From positions 181,597-245,596 of the forward strand of contig UBYA01000010.1 in the NCBI GenBank assembly GCA_900469615.1: a DNA stretch of 64,000 nucleotides. Reading direction: 5' to 3'. Position 1 is the stretch's first letter, and every line of letters begins with the position of its first letter. Origin of the DNA: Hyphomicrobiales bacterium (GTDB lineage Bacteria; Pseudomonadota; Alphaproteobacteria; Rhizobiales; Rhizobiaceae). Positions 36,568 to 45,136 of this stretch are shown piece by piece. A program made the position numbers and the translations under genes. The notes under the pieces are model-generated. The model made no database searches, had not been told where the DNA came from, and saw only the letters and a list, made by a program, of their open reading frames with translations.

Positions 36568-37367
36568 TGAGCCCGGCCCGCTCTCTGGGCGATCACCTGC
36601 GCGAATGGCGGCAGCGACGCCGGCTGAGCCAGCTCGAATTCGCCCTCGAAGCCGAGATATCGCAACGACACCTAAGCTTCCTCGAGAGCGGGCGCGCACT
36701 GCCAAGCCGCGAGATGCTGATGCATCTCGCAGAACGGCTCGGCATACCCTTGCGCGAGCGCAACCCGATGCTTCTCGCAGCGGGATTTGCTCCGGTCTTT
36801 CCCGAACGCAAGCTGGACGATCCGGCGCTGGCGCCGGCGCGACGCGCCATCGACATGCTGCTGAAGGGCCATGAGCCCTTCCCGGCCCTGGCTGTCGACC
36901 GGCACTGGACACTGGTCGCCGCCAACGCCGCCATCGCCCCGCTGCTCGCTGGCGTGGCCGACCCCTCGCTGACCGAAGGGCCGATCAATGTCCTGAGGCT
37001 GAGCCTGCATCCGCAGGGGTTGGCATCCCGCATCGCCAATCTCTCCGAATGGCGCGCGCATCTGCTCAAACGGCTGCGCCAGCAGATATCGGCAACGGGC
37101 GACCCTGTGCTGATAAGGCTGCTGGAGGAATTGTCGGCCTATCCTGCCCCGGCCGCGTCCAGATCGACGGCGCCGGACCGGGATTTTACCGGTATCGCCG
37201 TACCTCTGGAACTTGACACCGTGGCGGGACAACTGTCCTTCCTGTCGACCACGACCGTCTTCGGAACGCCCGTCGATGTCACCCTGTCGGAGCTTGCGAT
37301 CGAATCCTTCTTTCCCGCGAACCCGCAAACCGCGGAAGCGTTGAAGGCGATGCTGCCGGGCCGCTGA
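36564..37367 (+). CDS. XRE-family regulator with MmyB-like ligand-binding domain
   Basis: This 267-residue protein has an N-terminal HTH (LREWRQRRRLSQLEFALEAEISQRHLSFLESGRALPSREM, residues ~9-49; core: SQLEFALEAEISQRHLSFLE). A C-terminal domain of the MmyB type follows (ALAVDRHWTLVAANAAIAPLL, PLELDTVAGQLSFLSTTTVFGTP). MmyB relatives regulate neighbouring redox or hydrolase genes, with a possible fatty-acid-like ligand. The ATG overlaps the SnoaL-like gene's stop (ATGA), so it probably controls its own two-gene operon. An ATG one codon later is equally possible. Confidence 0.88.
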   Translation: MMSPARSLGDHLREWRQRRRLSQLEFALEAEISQRHLSFLESGRALPSREMLMHLAERLGIPLRERNPMLLAAGFAPVFPERKLDDPALAPARRAIDMLLKGHEPFPALAVDRHWTLVAANAAIAPLLAGVADPSLTEGPINVLRLSLHPQGLASRIANLSEWRAHLLKRLRQQISATGDPVLIRLLEELSAYPAPAASRSTAPDRDFTGIAVPLELDTVAGQLSFLSTTTVFGTPVDVTLSELAIESFFPANPQTAEALKAMLPGR

Positions 37368-37382
37368 ACGCCCGGCGAGCGA

Positions 37383-38027
37383 TCAGAACTCCACGCCGGG
37401 CTGCCCTTTGATGCCCGAGCGGAAGGGATGCTTGATCAACTCCATCTCTGTCACAAGATCGGCGATCTCGATCAGCTCTTCCTTGGCGTTGCGGCCGGTC
37501 AGGACCACATGGGTCATGTACGGCTTCTCGTTCTTGAGGAATTCGACCACATCATTGATATCGAGGTAATCATAGCGAAGTGCGATATTGATTTCGTCCA
37601 GAAGCACCATGGAGTTCCGCTCGTCACGGATCAGCTCTTTCGCCTTTTCCCAGGCGGCAGACGCCGCCGCCACGTCGCGAGCACGATCCTGCGTCTCCCA
37701 GGTGAAGCCCTCGCCCATCGTGTGGAACTGGCAAATGTCGGAGAAATGCTTCTCGATCAGGTCGCGTTCGCCGGTCCACATGGCGCCCTTGATGAACTGC
37801 ACGACGGCGCTCGGCTTCCCATGCGCGATATGGCGGAAGATCATGCCGAAGGCGGAGGAGGATTTTCCCTTGCCCTTGCCGGTGTGGACGATGATCAGGC
37901 CCTTCTCATCGTTCTTGGTCGCCATGATCTTGTCGCGCGCGGCCTTCTTCTTGGCCATCTTGTCGGCATGACGGGCATCGTCGCTCTTTGGGGTTTCCGC
38001 GCCGGTTTCGGCCAATTCGTCGCTCAT
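37383..38027 (-). CDS. cobO: Cob(I)yrinic acid a,c-diamide adenosyltransferase CobO
   Basis: CobO adds the 5'-deoxyadenosyl ligand to cobalt. The 214-residue product has a Lys-rich N-terminus, then P-loop IIVHTGKGKGKSSSAFGM, VVQFIKGAMWTGERDLI, WETQDRARD and VLLDEINIALRYDYL, and VVLTGRNAKEELIEIADLVTEM (core: LTGRNAKEELIE), all CobO/BtuR motifs. It is the last gene of cobP-cobW-cobN-cupin-cobO. The ATG overlaps the cupin stop by 4 bp. Confidence 0.96.
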   Translation of the reverse strand: MSDELAETGAETPKSDDARHADKMAKKKAARDKIMATKNDEKGLIIVHTGKGKGKSSSAFGMIFRHIAHGKPSAVVQFIKGAMWTGERDLIEKHFSDICQFHTMGEGFTWETQDRARDVAAASAAWEKAKELIRDERNSMVLLDEINIALRYDYLDINDVVEFLKNEKPYMTHVVLTGRNAKEELIEIADLVTEMELIKHPFRSGIKGQPGVEF

Positions 38028-38623
38028 TGCATTCTCCCTGATATGATCGATTTCTGTGCCAGCGGCCCACCGCGCCAGAGGTAGAGCGCGACGAGCGGCT
38101 CATCGTCCGTCCGCATGGCGTGGCGGATATTCGAGGGGTGGTGGATTATCTCGCCCGACCAGCGCGGCAGGAAAGACTGGGCATCCTTGCTCCACAGCGA
38201 GCCGTCGCTCAGAGGGATATAGATCTCCTCGGCCTCGTGATGATGGTCCGGGTAATGCACGCCGGGCCCAAGCAACAGGAAGCCGCCGGCCATATCTTCG
38301 CTAGCGAAATGCCCGCGCGTGCCGAACAGCTCGATCCAGCCATACCGTTGCAGGAAATCGGCGCCGAAATCGGTAATGCTGTAGGTCTGCGCCCAATGCA
38401 GCGCATTCGCGGCATCTGAAAGCCTGTGGAGCAAGGCGCTTTCCGCTCCACTGCCCGGTCGATGAGGCTCATGAAGATACCGAACGACAGGCAGATCGTG
38501 CGGCGCGAGCGCTCGCTCTTCCATCGGCCAGCGAAAACCTTCAATGAAATGGTGCAGTCCCGGATCGCTGCGCGACAGGAGATAATCACGAAAGGCTGCC
38601 AGAAGCTCGCCGACCGCACTCAT
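38024..38623 (-). CDS. DMSP-lyase-like cupin encoded inside the cob operon
   Basis: This 199-residue protein resembles the DddQ-type dimethylsulfoniopropionate lyase family. The metal site of the cupin is visible: GVHYPDHHHEAEEIYIPL gives H-x3-H plus E and Y, and EIIHHPSNIRHAMR supplies the later His. The N-terminal half (LLAAFRDYLLSRSDPGLHHFIEGFR; core SDPGLHHFIE) is helical as in the family. It overlaps cobN and cobO by 4 bp on each side, so it is made with the cobalamin enzymes. DMSP cleavage has not been shown for such cob-linked members as far as I know; a cobalamin-related role is inference. Confidence 0.75.
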   Translation of the reverse strand: MSAVGELLAAFRDYLLSRSDPGLHHFIEGFRWPMEERALAPHDLPVVRYLHEPHRPGSGAESALLHRLSDAANALHWAQTYSITDFGADFLQRYGWIELFGTRGHFASEDMAGGFLLLGPGVHYPDHHHEAEEIYIPLSDGSLWSKDAQSFLPRWSGEIIHHPSNIRHAMRTDDEPLVALYLWRGGPLAQKSIISGRMQ

Positions 38624-41600
38624 GCCGCCGTCTCCTTGCCCGTTTCCAGGCTTTCCAGATCGAACCGCGCCGAATTGCTTCTCGGCGTCCAGAGCTTGCG
38701 GTCGACCGCCTCCAGCAGGCGCTCCCGCAGATCCCGCAACGCAGCCGGGTTCTTTTCCGCCATGAAGTCCCGCACACGCTGGTCAACGACGAAGGCCTGG
38801 TAGACGGCCTCGAAATGATGATTGCGCACCGCACCCGTCGTCGCCGCAAAGGCGAAGAGATAATCCACCGTCGTAGCGATCTCGAAAGCGCCCTTGTAGC
38901 CATGGCGCATGACACCCTCGATCCACTTGGGATTGACGACGCGCCCGCGCACGACCCGTCCGATCTCCTCTTCGAGGGAACGGATAACAGGCTTTTCCGG
39001 TCTGGAATGGTCGTTGTGATAGATCGACGGCCGCGCGCCGCCAAGCTGCTCGGCCGCCGCCGCCATGCCGCCTTCGAACTGGTAATAATCGTCGCTGTCG
39101 AGCAGGTCGTGTTCGCGATTGTCCTGATTCTGCACGACCGCCTGGATCGAACGCAATCTTTCCTCGAAGACGCCGCGCTCTGCCCTGCCCTCCTCGCCGG
39201 CGCCATAGGCATAGCTGCCCCAGACGAGATAGGCCTCGGCCAGATCCGCGCGCCGCTCCCAGCCTTTTTCGTCGATGAGAGCCTGCAGACCGGCGCCGTA
39301 AGCGCCGGGCTTGGAGCCGAAGATGCGGTATCCGGCCCTGCGGCTGGCGGAGACCGTATCGAGGCCGGCTGCTTCCAGCCGCGCGATCTCGCCGCGCATA
39401 CGCGCCGCAATCGGATTATCCGTCTCATCCTCTTCGAGCATGCCGACGGCGCGGATCGCCTTGTCGAACAAGGCGATCTGTTCGGGAAAAGCATCGCGGA
39501 AAAAGCCCGAGATGCGCAGCGTGACATCGACTCGCGGCCGCCGCAGCATGGCCGGCGGGATGATCTCGTATCCGGTGACGCGGCGCGAGGTCATGTCCCA
39601 GATAGGCTTGACGCCGATCAGCGCCAGCGCCTGCGCGACATCGTCGCCGCCCGTTCTCATGTTCGACGTGCCCCAGGCTGTCAGGCCGAAGGAAACGGGC
39701 CATTCGCCGTGATCCTGAACATAGCGGCGGATCAGCAATTCGGCCGATTTCCGGCCAAGCTCGTAAGCTGCCGGCGTCGGTACGGCGCGGCTGTCGACGG
39801 AGTAGAAATTCCGCCCCGTCGGCAGAACATCCGGCCGGCCGCGCGTCGGCGCGCCGGAAGGACCGGGCGGCACGAAACGGCCATCTAGGCCCTTGAGCAG
39901 AGCCGAAATTTCGGCATCGCCGCAAGCGAGGATGGAAGGTTGGAGCTTTGAGGCTATCTCGCCCAGAACGATGCGTGTATGTGCCCAGCCCTCGGGGCAA
40001 GTTATTTCACCCGAGACCAATTGTGCAGCCAGCAATTCGATGCGTTCGACCGTATCGCCTTGCGTGCGCCAGGGCGCCTCGGCAACCTCCTGGAGGATAG
40101 AGGGTCGCAGGCCATTCCATTCGGCGGCCATGTCGCAGTCCAGCGGGTCGAATGGTTTGCTTGGAGAGATACCCCCCTCTGTCAGCGTTGCTGACATCTC
40201 CCCCACAAGGGGGGAGATTGAAGGGAGTATGCCGCTCCGCTCTCCCGATCCATCACCAATAGTTACAACGGCCTCGACATCAGTTTGATACGAGCGAGCG
40301 CCATGGGTTAACGATCTCCCCCCTTGTGGGGGAGATGTCGCGAGAGCGACAGAGGGGGGTATCGCACCCTCCACACCCTCAAAAGCATCCCGCGCAATCG
40401 CCCGCTGCAGGCTCTGATCGCCGCCCTCGCCCAGCCCGCGCGGCACGCGAGCCAGCGCCACAGTCAAATCCGTCAGCAGCCTTCCGGAAGGCGAAACGCC
40501 GAAGATATGCAGGCCATCGCGGATTTGCATTTCCTTGAGGTCGCAGAGATAGGCGTCGAGCTTGCGCAATGCCTCGTCTTCGCCTTCCCCCTTGGCGATG
40601 CCGGCGTCCTGATCCAGCCCGATATCGGCGACGAGATCGAGGATCTGCTTGCGTAGCAGGCGGATGCGGCGCGGATCGCCGCCGGACGCCTCGTAATATT
40701 CATCCACCAATGCCTCAAGGTCCTTCAATGGACCGTAGCTCTCGGCGCGCGTCAGCGGCGGCGTCAGGTGATCTAAGATGACGGCGCTTGTGCGGCGCTT
40801 GGCCTGCGTGCCTTCGCCGGGATCGTTGACGATGAACGGATAGAGGTTCGGCAGCGGCCCGAGGATCGCTTCGGGATAGCAGCTCTCCGACAGCGCCAGC
40901 GCCTTGCCCGGCAGCCATTCGAGATTGCCGTGCTTGCCCATGTGGATGACCGCATGCGCATCGAAGGATCGGCGCAGGAAGGCATAGAAGGCGAGATAAC
41001 CGTGCGGCGGTACGAGATCGGGAGAATGGTAGCTCTCCTTCGGATCGATATTGTAGCCGCGCGCCGGCTGGATGCCGACGAGCACATCGCCGAACCGGGC
41101 GAACGGCAAGGCAAAGGCATCGTTCAACGCGTAAGGGTCCGCCTCAGGATCGCCCCAGCGACCCGTCATCTCATCCTGAATCTGCGTCGGAAGAGACGAA
41201 AAGAAATGCTTGTAATCGCTGAAGGAAAGCGTTTCGCGGACGACGCGGCCATCGTGACTCGAATTTGTTGGGCCTTCCGCCAGATGCCGCATCAGCGCAT
41301 CGCCATCGGCCGGCAGATCGGAAACCCCATAGCCGGCCCCCTGCATCGCCTTCAGCACCTCGATCGTGCCGGCAGGCGTATCGAGCCCGACGCCATTGCC
41401 GAGGCGCCCATCCCGATTGGGATAGTTCGCCATGACAAGCGCGACGCGGCGATCGCCGGGCGGCGTATTGCGCAGTCGCGCCCAGTTGGCAGCCAGCCGC
41501 GCCGTGTAGCGCATGCGATCCCCATGAGGCTCACTGGCGACGATATTGGCCTCGACCCGCTCGTCATAGCGGGCGGCGGCCTTGAACGACACGGCGCGGG

Positions 41601-42600
41601 CGAGAACGCGCCCGTCGACTTCGGGCAGCGCCACGTTCATGCCGAGATCGCGCGCCGAAAGGCCCTGAGAGGACGCCTCCCAGGCCTCTTTCGACGAAGC
41701 CGAAAAGATCGCTTGGAGAACGACGGCTTCACCCGTTTCGAGCACCGTCGGCTGGCGGTCCGCGCCCGGTGCCGAAACGGCAAAGCCGGTGGTATTGATG
41801 ACCACACCCGGTTTCAACTCGGTAAAGACGCTTTCGAGGATACCGACGGACACGGCATCTTTCAGACTATAGGCAAAGACCGGCAGCGGCCGCATACCCT
41901 CGGCGACAAGAGCCTCTATCACGGCTTCGACAGGCTTCGTCTCACCGCTTTGAACCAGCGCGCGATAAAAGGAAATCGCGACCGTTGGGGGATTGAATCC
42001 CTCCTCCGCTACCATCGAAGCTTTGGAAACTCTCCGCCATTCCTCGACACCGATCACGCCCCGTCCCGGCCACCATATGCCGGCCTTCATCAGGGGCACG
42101 GCAGGCATCGGCTTCTCGGCGCCTGAGAGCATCGCCTCGGCATAGGCAAGGAATGCACTGGAATTCGCCTCGCCGCCTTCGATCAGATAGGACCACAGCG
42201 CATTGAGATCGTCGAGAACGACATTGGAAAACGGGGTCAATCCGGGATCGGGCTTCGAGTCGCCCGGCAACACCGCAATCAAGGCCCCCTGACGCGCCGC
42301 ACAGGCATGCAGCGCCTCCAGTGCATAGTGAAAATAGCTCGCTCCTCCGAGCGCCCGCACGATGATGAGCTTCGCATGCCGGGCCGTCCTGTCGATATAG
42401 GTATCGACGGACATCGGATGCTTTAGGCTCATCAGGCTCGCAAGCCGAAGGGAACGGCCGCCTTCGCCGTGCGCTGCGGCAACAGCCGCAAGCTCGGTAT
42501 CGGCGGCAGACAGAAAGAGGATATCGCCGGGCGACTGGCCAAGGTCGATTGCCTCCTCGCCGTCGCTGATCGTTCCTTTTTGAGCTAGAAGGAGGTGCAT
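38620..42600 (-). CDS. cobN: Cobaltochelatase subunit CobN, with in-frame repeat insertion
   Basis: CobN is the large subunit of the ATP-dependent aerobic cobaltochelatase, acting with CobS and CobT (not in this window). The 1326-residue product has conserved blocks such as VIHMGKHGNLEWLPGKALAL and PNLYPFIVNDPGEGTQAKRR, and SFGLTAWGTSNMRTGGDDVAQAL (core: WGTSNMRTGGDD). Residues ~746-811, encoded by the palindromic repeat at 40168-40363, have low-complexity sequence (IPPSVALATSPPQGG and SPLVGEMSATLTEGG) not expected in CobN, between RDAFEG and FDPLDCDM. The reference protein is about 1275 residues. GAGG lies just before the ATG. Confidence 0.95.
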   Translation of the reverse strand: MHLLLAQKGTISDGEEAIDLGQSPGDILFLSAADTELAAVAAAHGEGGRSLRLASLMSLKHPMSVDTYIDRTARHAKLIIVRALGGASYFHYALEALHACAARQGALIAVLPGDSKPDPGLTPFSNVVLDDLNALWSYLIEGGEANSSAFLAYAEAMLSGAEKPMPAVPLMKAGIWWPGRGVIGVEEWRRVSKASMVAEEGFNPPTVAISFYRALVQSGETKPVEAVIEALVAEGMRPLPVFAYSLKDAVSVGILESVFTELKPGVVINTTGFAVSAPGADRQPTVLETGEAVVLQAIFSASSKEAWEASSQGLSARDLGMNVALPEVDGRVLARAVSFKAAARYDERVEANIVASEPHGDRMRYTARLAANWARLRNTPPGDRRVALVMANYPNRDGRLGNGVGLDTPAGTIEVLKAMQGAGYGVSDLPADGDALMRHLAEGPTNSSHDGRVVRETLSFSDYKHFFSSLPTQIQDEMTGRWGDPEADPYALNDAFALPFARFGDVLVGIQPARGYNIDPKESYHSPDLVPPHGYLAFYAFLRRSFDAHAVIHMGKHGNLEWLPGKALALSESCYPEAILGPLPNLYPFIVNDPGEGTQAKRRTSAVILDHLTPPLTRAESYGPLKDLEALVDEYYEASGGDPRRIRLLRKQILDLVADIGLDQDAGIAKGEGEDEALRKLDAYLCDLKEMQIRDGLHIFGVSPSGRLLTDLTVALARVPRGLGEGGDQSLQRAIARDAFEGVEGAIPPSVALATSPPQGGRSLTHGARSYQTDVEAVVTIGDGSGERSGILPSISPLVGEMSATLTEGGISPSKPFDPLDCDMAAEWNGLRPSILQEVAEAPWRTQGDTVERIELLAAQLVSGEITCPEGWAHTRIVLGEIASKLQPSILACGDAEISALLKGLDGRFVPPGPSGAPTRGRPDVLPTGRNFYSVDSRAVPTPAAYELGRKSAELLIRRYVQDHGEWPVSFGLTAWGTSNMRTGGDDVAQALALIGVKPIWDMTSRRVTGYEIIPPAMLRRPRVDVTLRISGFFRDAFPEQIALFDKAIRAVGMLEEDETDNPIAARMRGEIARLEAAGLDTVSASRRAGYRIFGSKPGAYGAGLQALIDEKGWERRADLAEAYLVWGSYAYGAGEEGRAERGVFEERLRSIQAVVQNQDNREHDLLDSDDYYQFEGGMAAAAEQLGGARPSIYHNDHSRPEKPVIRSLEEEIGRVVRGRVVNPKWIEGVMRHGYKGAFEIATTVDYLFAFAATTGAVRNHHFEAVYQAFVVDQRVRDFMAEKNPAALRDLRERLLEAVDRKLWTPRSNSARFDLESLETGKETAA
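40168..40363. repeat. RIME-like palindromic element, copy A, inside cobN
   Basis: About 196 bp with near-identical inverted arms. The left arm 40168-40218 runs from GATACCCCCCTCTGTC through a small inner hairpin to CTCCCCCACAAGGGGGGAGAT. The right arm 40313-40363 is its inverse. The arms match copy B at 42622-42815. Such mosaics (RIME-type) are common between genes in Rhizobium and relatives; here it keeps the cobN frame open. Confidence 0.85.
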
Positions 42601-42621
42601 TGGGCCTCAGAGTACGCAGCT

Positions 42622-42815
42622 GCATACCCCCCTCTGTCACGTCGTGACATCTCCCCCACAGGGGAGGAGATCATTCCAAGCAATGCCTTACACGCTCCAT
42701 TCCCCAAACCTCCTGAAACTTCAGAGGTGAGTTGGTTGAGGACGATGAAGCCACGAGCTCCCAATCTCCCCCCCTGTGGGGGAGATGTCGCGAAAGCGAC
42801 AGAGGGGGGTATCGC
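42622..42815. repeat. RIME-like palindromic element, copy B, between cobW and cobN
   Basis: About 194 bp with the same arms as copy A: left 42622-42671 (CATACCCCCCTCTGTCAC onward) and right 42763-42815 (ending GGGGGGTATCGC). The middle segment differs from copy A but shares a similar stretch next to the right arm (CCACGAGCTCCCAATCTCCC versus a related sequence). It lies 22 bp upstream of the cobN start codon and 22 bp after the cobW stop. Confidence 0.85.
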
Positions 42816-42836
42816 ACGGCAAAGGCTCAGCATCGA

Positions 42837-43886
42837 TCAGACCAGCGCCTCGATCGCCTTGCGCACGATCGTCTCGTCCATCTCATGCAGGCCGATCACC
42901 ACGAGCCGGGTCGCCCGTGCTTCGCCCGGCGTCCAGGCACGATCGAAATAGGTGTCGATGCGGCTGCCGACGGCCTGCACCTGTAGGCGCATTGGCTTGC
43001 CGGGCACGTCGACAAAGCCCTTGAGGCGCAAGACATCGTGTTCCGCGATCACGCCCTTCAGCGCCTCGACAAAGGCTGCCGGGTCGGCAACCGGACCGAG
43101 CTCGACGACGAAGCTGTCGAATTCATCGTGATCGTGCGGCGTGCCGTCCTCGTGTTCCAGTTCGTGATGCGACTTGCGGTTGACGATATCGCCTTCCGTG
43201 CCGATGCCGAGGCCAAGCAGGACGGCGGCAGGAACATCGCCGTTCTTCGCTTCGATGATCGTCGGCTTGCGGGCGGTACGTGAGGCGACCTCGGCGCGGA
43301 CGCGGCCGAGACCGTCGACATCGATCAGGTCGGTCTTGTTGAGCACGATCAGATCGGCGCAGGTCAGCTGATCCTCGAACAGTTCCTCGATCGGGCTTTC
43401 GTGATCGAGCGAATCGTCCTCGACGCGGCGAGCCTCCACGGCGTCGTGATCGTCGGCGAAACGGCCGGCGGCAACGGCCGCGCTGTCGACCACGGTGATG
43501 ACGCCATCGACGGTAACGTGCGTGCGGATATCGGGCCAGTTGAAGGCGGCGACCAGCGGCTGCGGCAGCGCAAGGCCCGACGTTTCGATGACGATATGAT
43601 CCGGACGGGCATCGCGCTCCAGAAGCTTCGTCATGGTCGGAATGAAATCGTCGGCGACGGTGCAGCAGATGCAGCCGTTGGTCAGCTCGATGATATCGTC
43701 CTCGGTGCAGTTCTCCGCGCCGCAGCCTTTGAGCACGTCGCCATCGACGCCGAGATCGCCGAACTCGTTGATGATCAGCGCGATCTTCTTGCCGCCGGCA
43801 TTCTGCAGGAGGTTGCGGATCATCGTCGTCTTGCCGGCTCCCAGGAAGCCGGTGATGACGGTGGCGGGAATCTTTTCCTGGTTCAT
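42837..43886 (-). CDS. cobW: Cobalamin biosynthesis GTPase CobW
   Basis: CobW is a G3E-family GTPase thought to supply cobalt to the CobNST chelatase. The 349-residue product has Walker A GFLGAGKTTMI, the metal-binding CICCTVADDF, the Glu/Thr switch IETSGLALPQPL and specificity motif LNKTD. A His-rich loop (HHELEHEDGTPHDHDEF) may bind metal. It starts at the ATG at 43886 with AAGGG upstream; a TTG three codons earlier is less likely. It is 5 bp after cobP and directly before cobN, in the riboswitch-led operon. Confidence 0.95.
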   Translation of the reverse strand: MNQEKIPATVITGFLGAGKTTMIRNLLQNAGGKKIALIINEFGDLGVDGDVLKGCGAENCTEDDIIELTNGCICCTVADDFIPTMTKLLERDARPDHIVIETSGLALPQPLVAAFNWPDIRTHVTVDGVITVVDSAAVAAGRFADDHDAVEARRVEDDSLDHESPIEELFEDQLTCADLIVLNKTDLIDVDGLGRVRAEVASRTARKPTIIEAKNGDVPAAVLLGLGIGTEGDIVNRKSHHELEHEDGTPHDHDEFDSFVVELGPVADPAAFVEALKGVIAEHDVLRLKGFVDVPGKPMRLQVQAVGSRIDTYFDRAWTPGEARATRLVVIGLHEMDETIVRKAIEALV

Positions 43887-43891
43887 GTGGA

Positions 43892-44416
43892 TCAACCCTT
43901 CATTTTCAGCGGCAAGCCCGCTGCGATAAAATAAACTTCGGCACTCGCCGCCGCGACCATCTGGTGCAGGCGGCCGGCATGATCGCGAAACTCGCGCGCC
44001 ATGCGATTTTCCGGCACGATTCCTAGGCCGACTTCGTTGGATACGAGAACGAGCCGCGATCGCGCCGTCGGCAGAAAGGCGGTCAAGGCGGCAAACTCCG
44101 CCGCCATATTCCGTTCCGCCATCATCAGATTGGTCATCCAGAGCGTCAGGCAGTCCACCAGCACGGCGCGCCCTTCGGCATCGATCGCGGTCAGTCGCGA
44201 CACGATATCCAGCGGCTCCTCATGCGTCTGCCATAGTTCGCCGCGGTCGGCGCGGTGCTGCGCGATGCGCTCGCGCATCTCATCGTCCCACGCCTGCCCG
44301 GTCGCCACATAATGGCGTTCGAGACCGCTATCCGAAATGAGGGATTCGGCGAATCTGGATTTGCCGGAACGCGCCCCGCCGAGGACGAAAACAGCCCGGG
44401 AAGTCAAAGAGGACAT
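43892..44416 (-). CDS. cobP: Adenosylcobinamide kinase / guanylyltransferase CobP
   Basis: CobP phosphorylates and then GMP-activates adenosylcobinamide for nucleotide-loop assembly. The 174-residue product begins [17 protein letters not shown], the P-loop, followed by [21 protein letters not shown] with the GMP-accepting His region, then [13 protein letters not shown] and [21 protein letters not shown] (core: [16 protein letters not shown]). It is the first gene of cobP-W-N-cupin-O, about 145 bp after the cobalamin riboswitch. Confidence 0.96.
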   Translation of the reverse strand: MSSLTSRAVFVLGGARSGKSRFAESLISDSGLERHYVATGQAWDDEMRERIAQHRADRGELWQTHEEPLDIVSRLTAIDAEGRAVLVDCLTLWMTNLMMAERNMAAEFAALTAFLPTARSRLVLVSNEVGLGIVPENRMAREFRDHAGRLHQMVAAASAEVYFIAAGLPLKMKG

Positions 44417-44559
44417 GCGCTATTCCCGCTCCCGCGCAACTGCGCAGGCCGGCAGCGCGGAGCTGAAACCGAAGAACAGGCGCCTCCCCGCCGAAAACTC
44501 GTCTTGTGCCATGACAACCTCCGTGCTGGCAGCGGAACTCACGTTCCTGGAACAGGCTC

Positions 44560-44815
44560 TGCGCCCGGCACGCGTGGCAGGTCTCCTGGCTCGCGGATAA
44601 AGCGCCGCGACGGGGGCAAACCGAAACCGGTCGCCCCCGACGTGCGCCAGCGGATCTTCCTCGCCTTCCCGGCAATACATCATGAAAAGGCGGACGATTC
44701 GTAGAATGAGAGGCGTCCTGCCCCGGCTGATCATGATGCCCCGCCAGTGGCTTTTCCGGCTTGACGCCGTCCCGCCCGTTCGCCCCATGCGAACCACCGG
44801 CGGAATGCCATTCAA
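44560..44815 (-). promoter_or_regulatory. Cobalamin (AdoCbl) riboswitch before cobP
   Basis: Read on the minus strand, the 3' part has the B12 box GAGCCAGGAGACCTGCC at 44575-44592. The upstream core has AAGCCACTGG near 44745-44755. An extended peripheral stem (CATCATGA with TCATGATG, 44682-44689 and about 44730-44740) lies between. Ligand binding would reduce expression of the cobP-W-N-cupin-O operon. Exact ends are approximate. Confidence 0.88.
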
Positions 44816-45136
44816 ACCGAACGAAAGACCCTGACCGCTCTACAGTCGCGGGGTCGGCTGTGATGAGAACGCCCGAATTGGGTCCGTCCCTTCACATTCC
44901 CTTTTCATCCCATGCGGCAGATCGCCGCTCGGGAACCATTCGTTATGCCGGCAATGATTAGGCTTTCACTTCATTCAAGTCAATCAAGGGCATGGATGCG
45001 ACGCCCATCGTCCTGATTGCGAAACAGGCAAAATATTCCTGCAAAATCGGCGGCTTTTTTGCCGTATTTCTTTGATGTTAGGAGTTTATAGAGGATAAGT
45101 CCTCACATTCGAGTAAAAACGTATCGTCCGTTTCCC
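44816..45136. other. Divergent spacer between the riboswitch and the ClC gene
   Basis: About 320 bp that must hold the cobP operon promoter (minus strand) and the ClC promoter (plus strand). AT-rich blocks at about 45025-45060 and 45070-45110 are plausible promoter regions. No gene or clear operator was seen. Confidence 0.4.

Noticed and set aside
40168..40363. The repeat pair as a CRISPR array or IS element
   Set aside because: There are only two inverted arms with a unique middle, no spaced direct repeats and no transposase; the matching copy B has the same mosaic structure.
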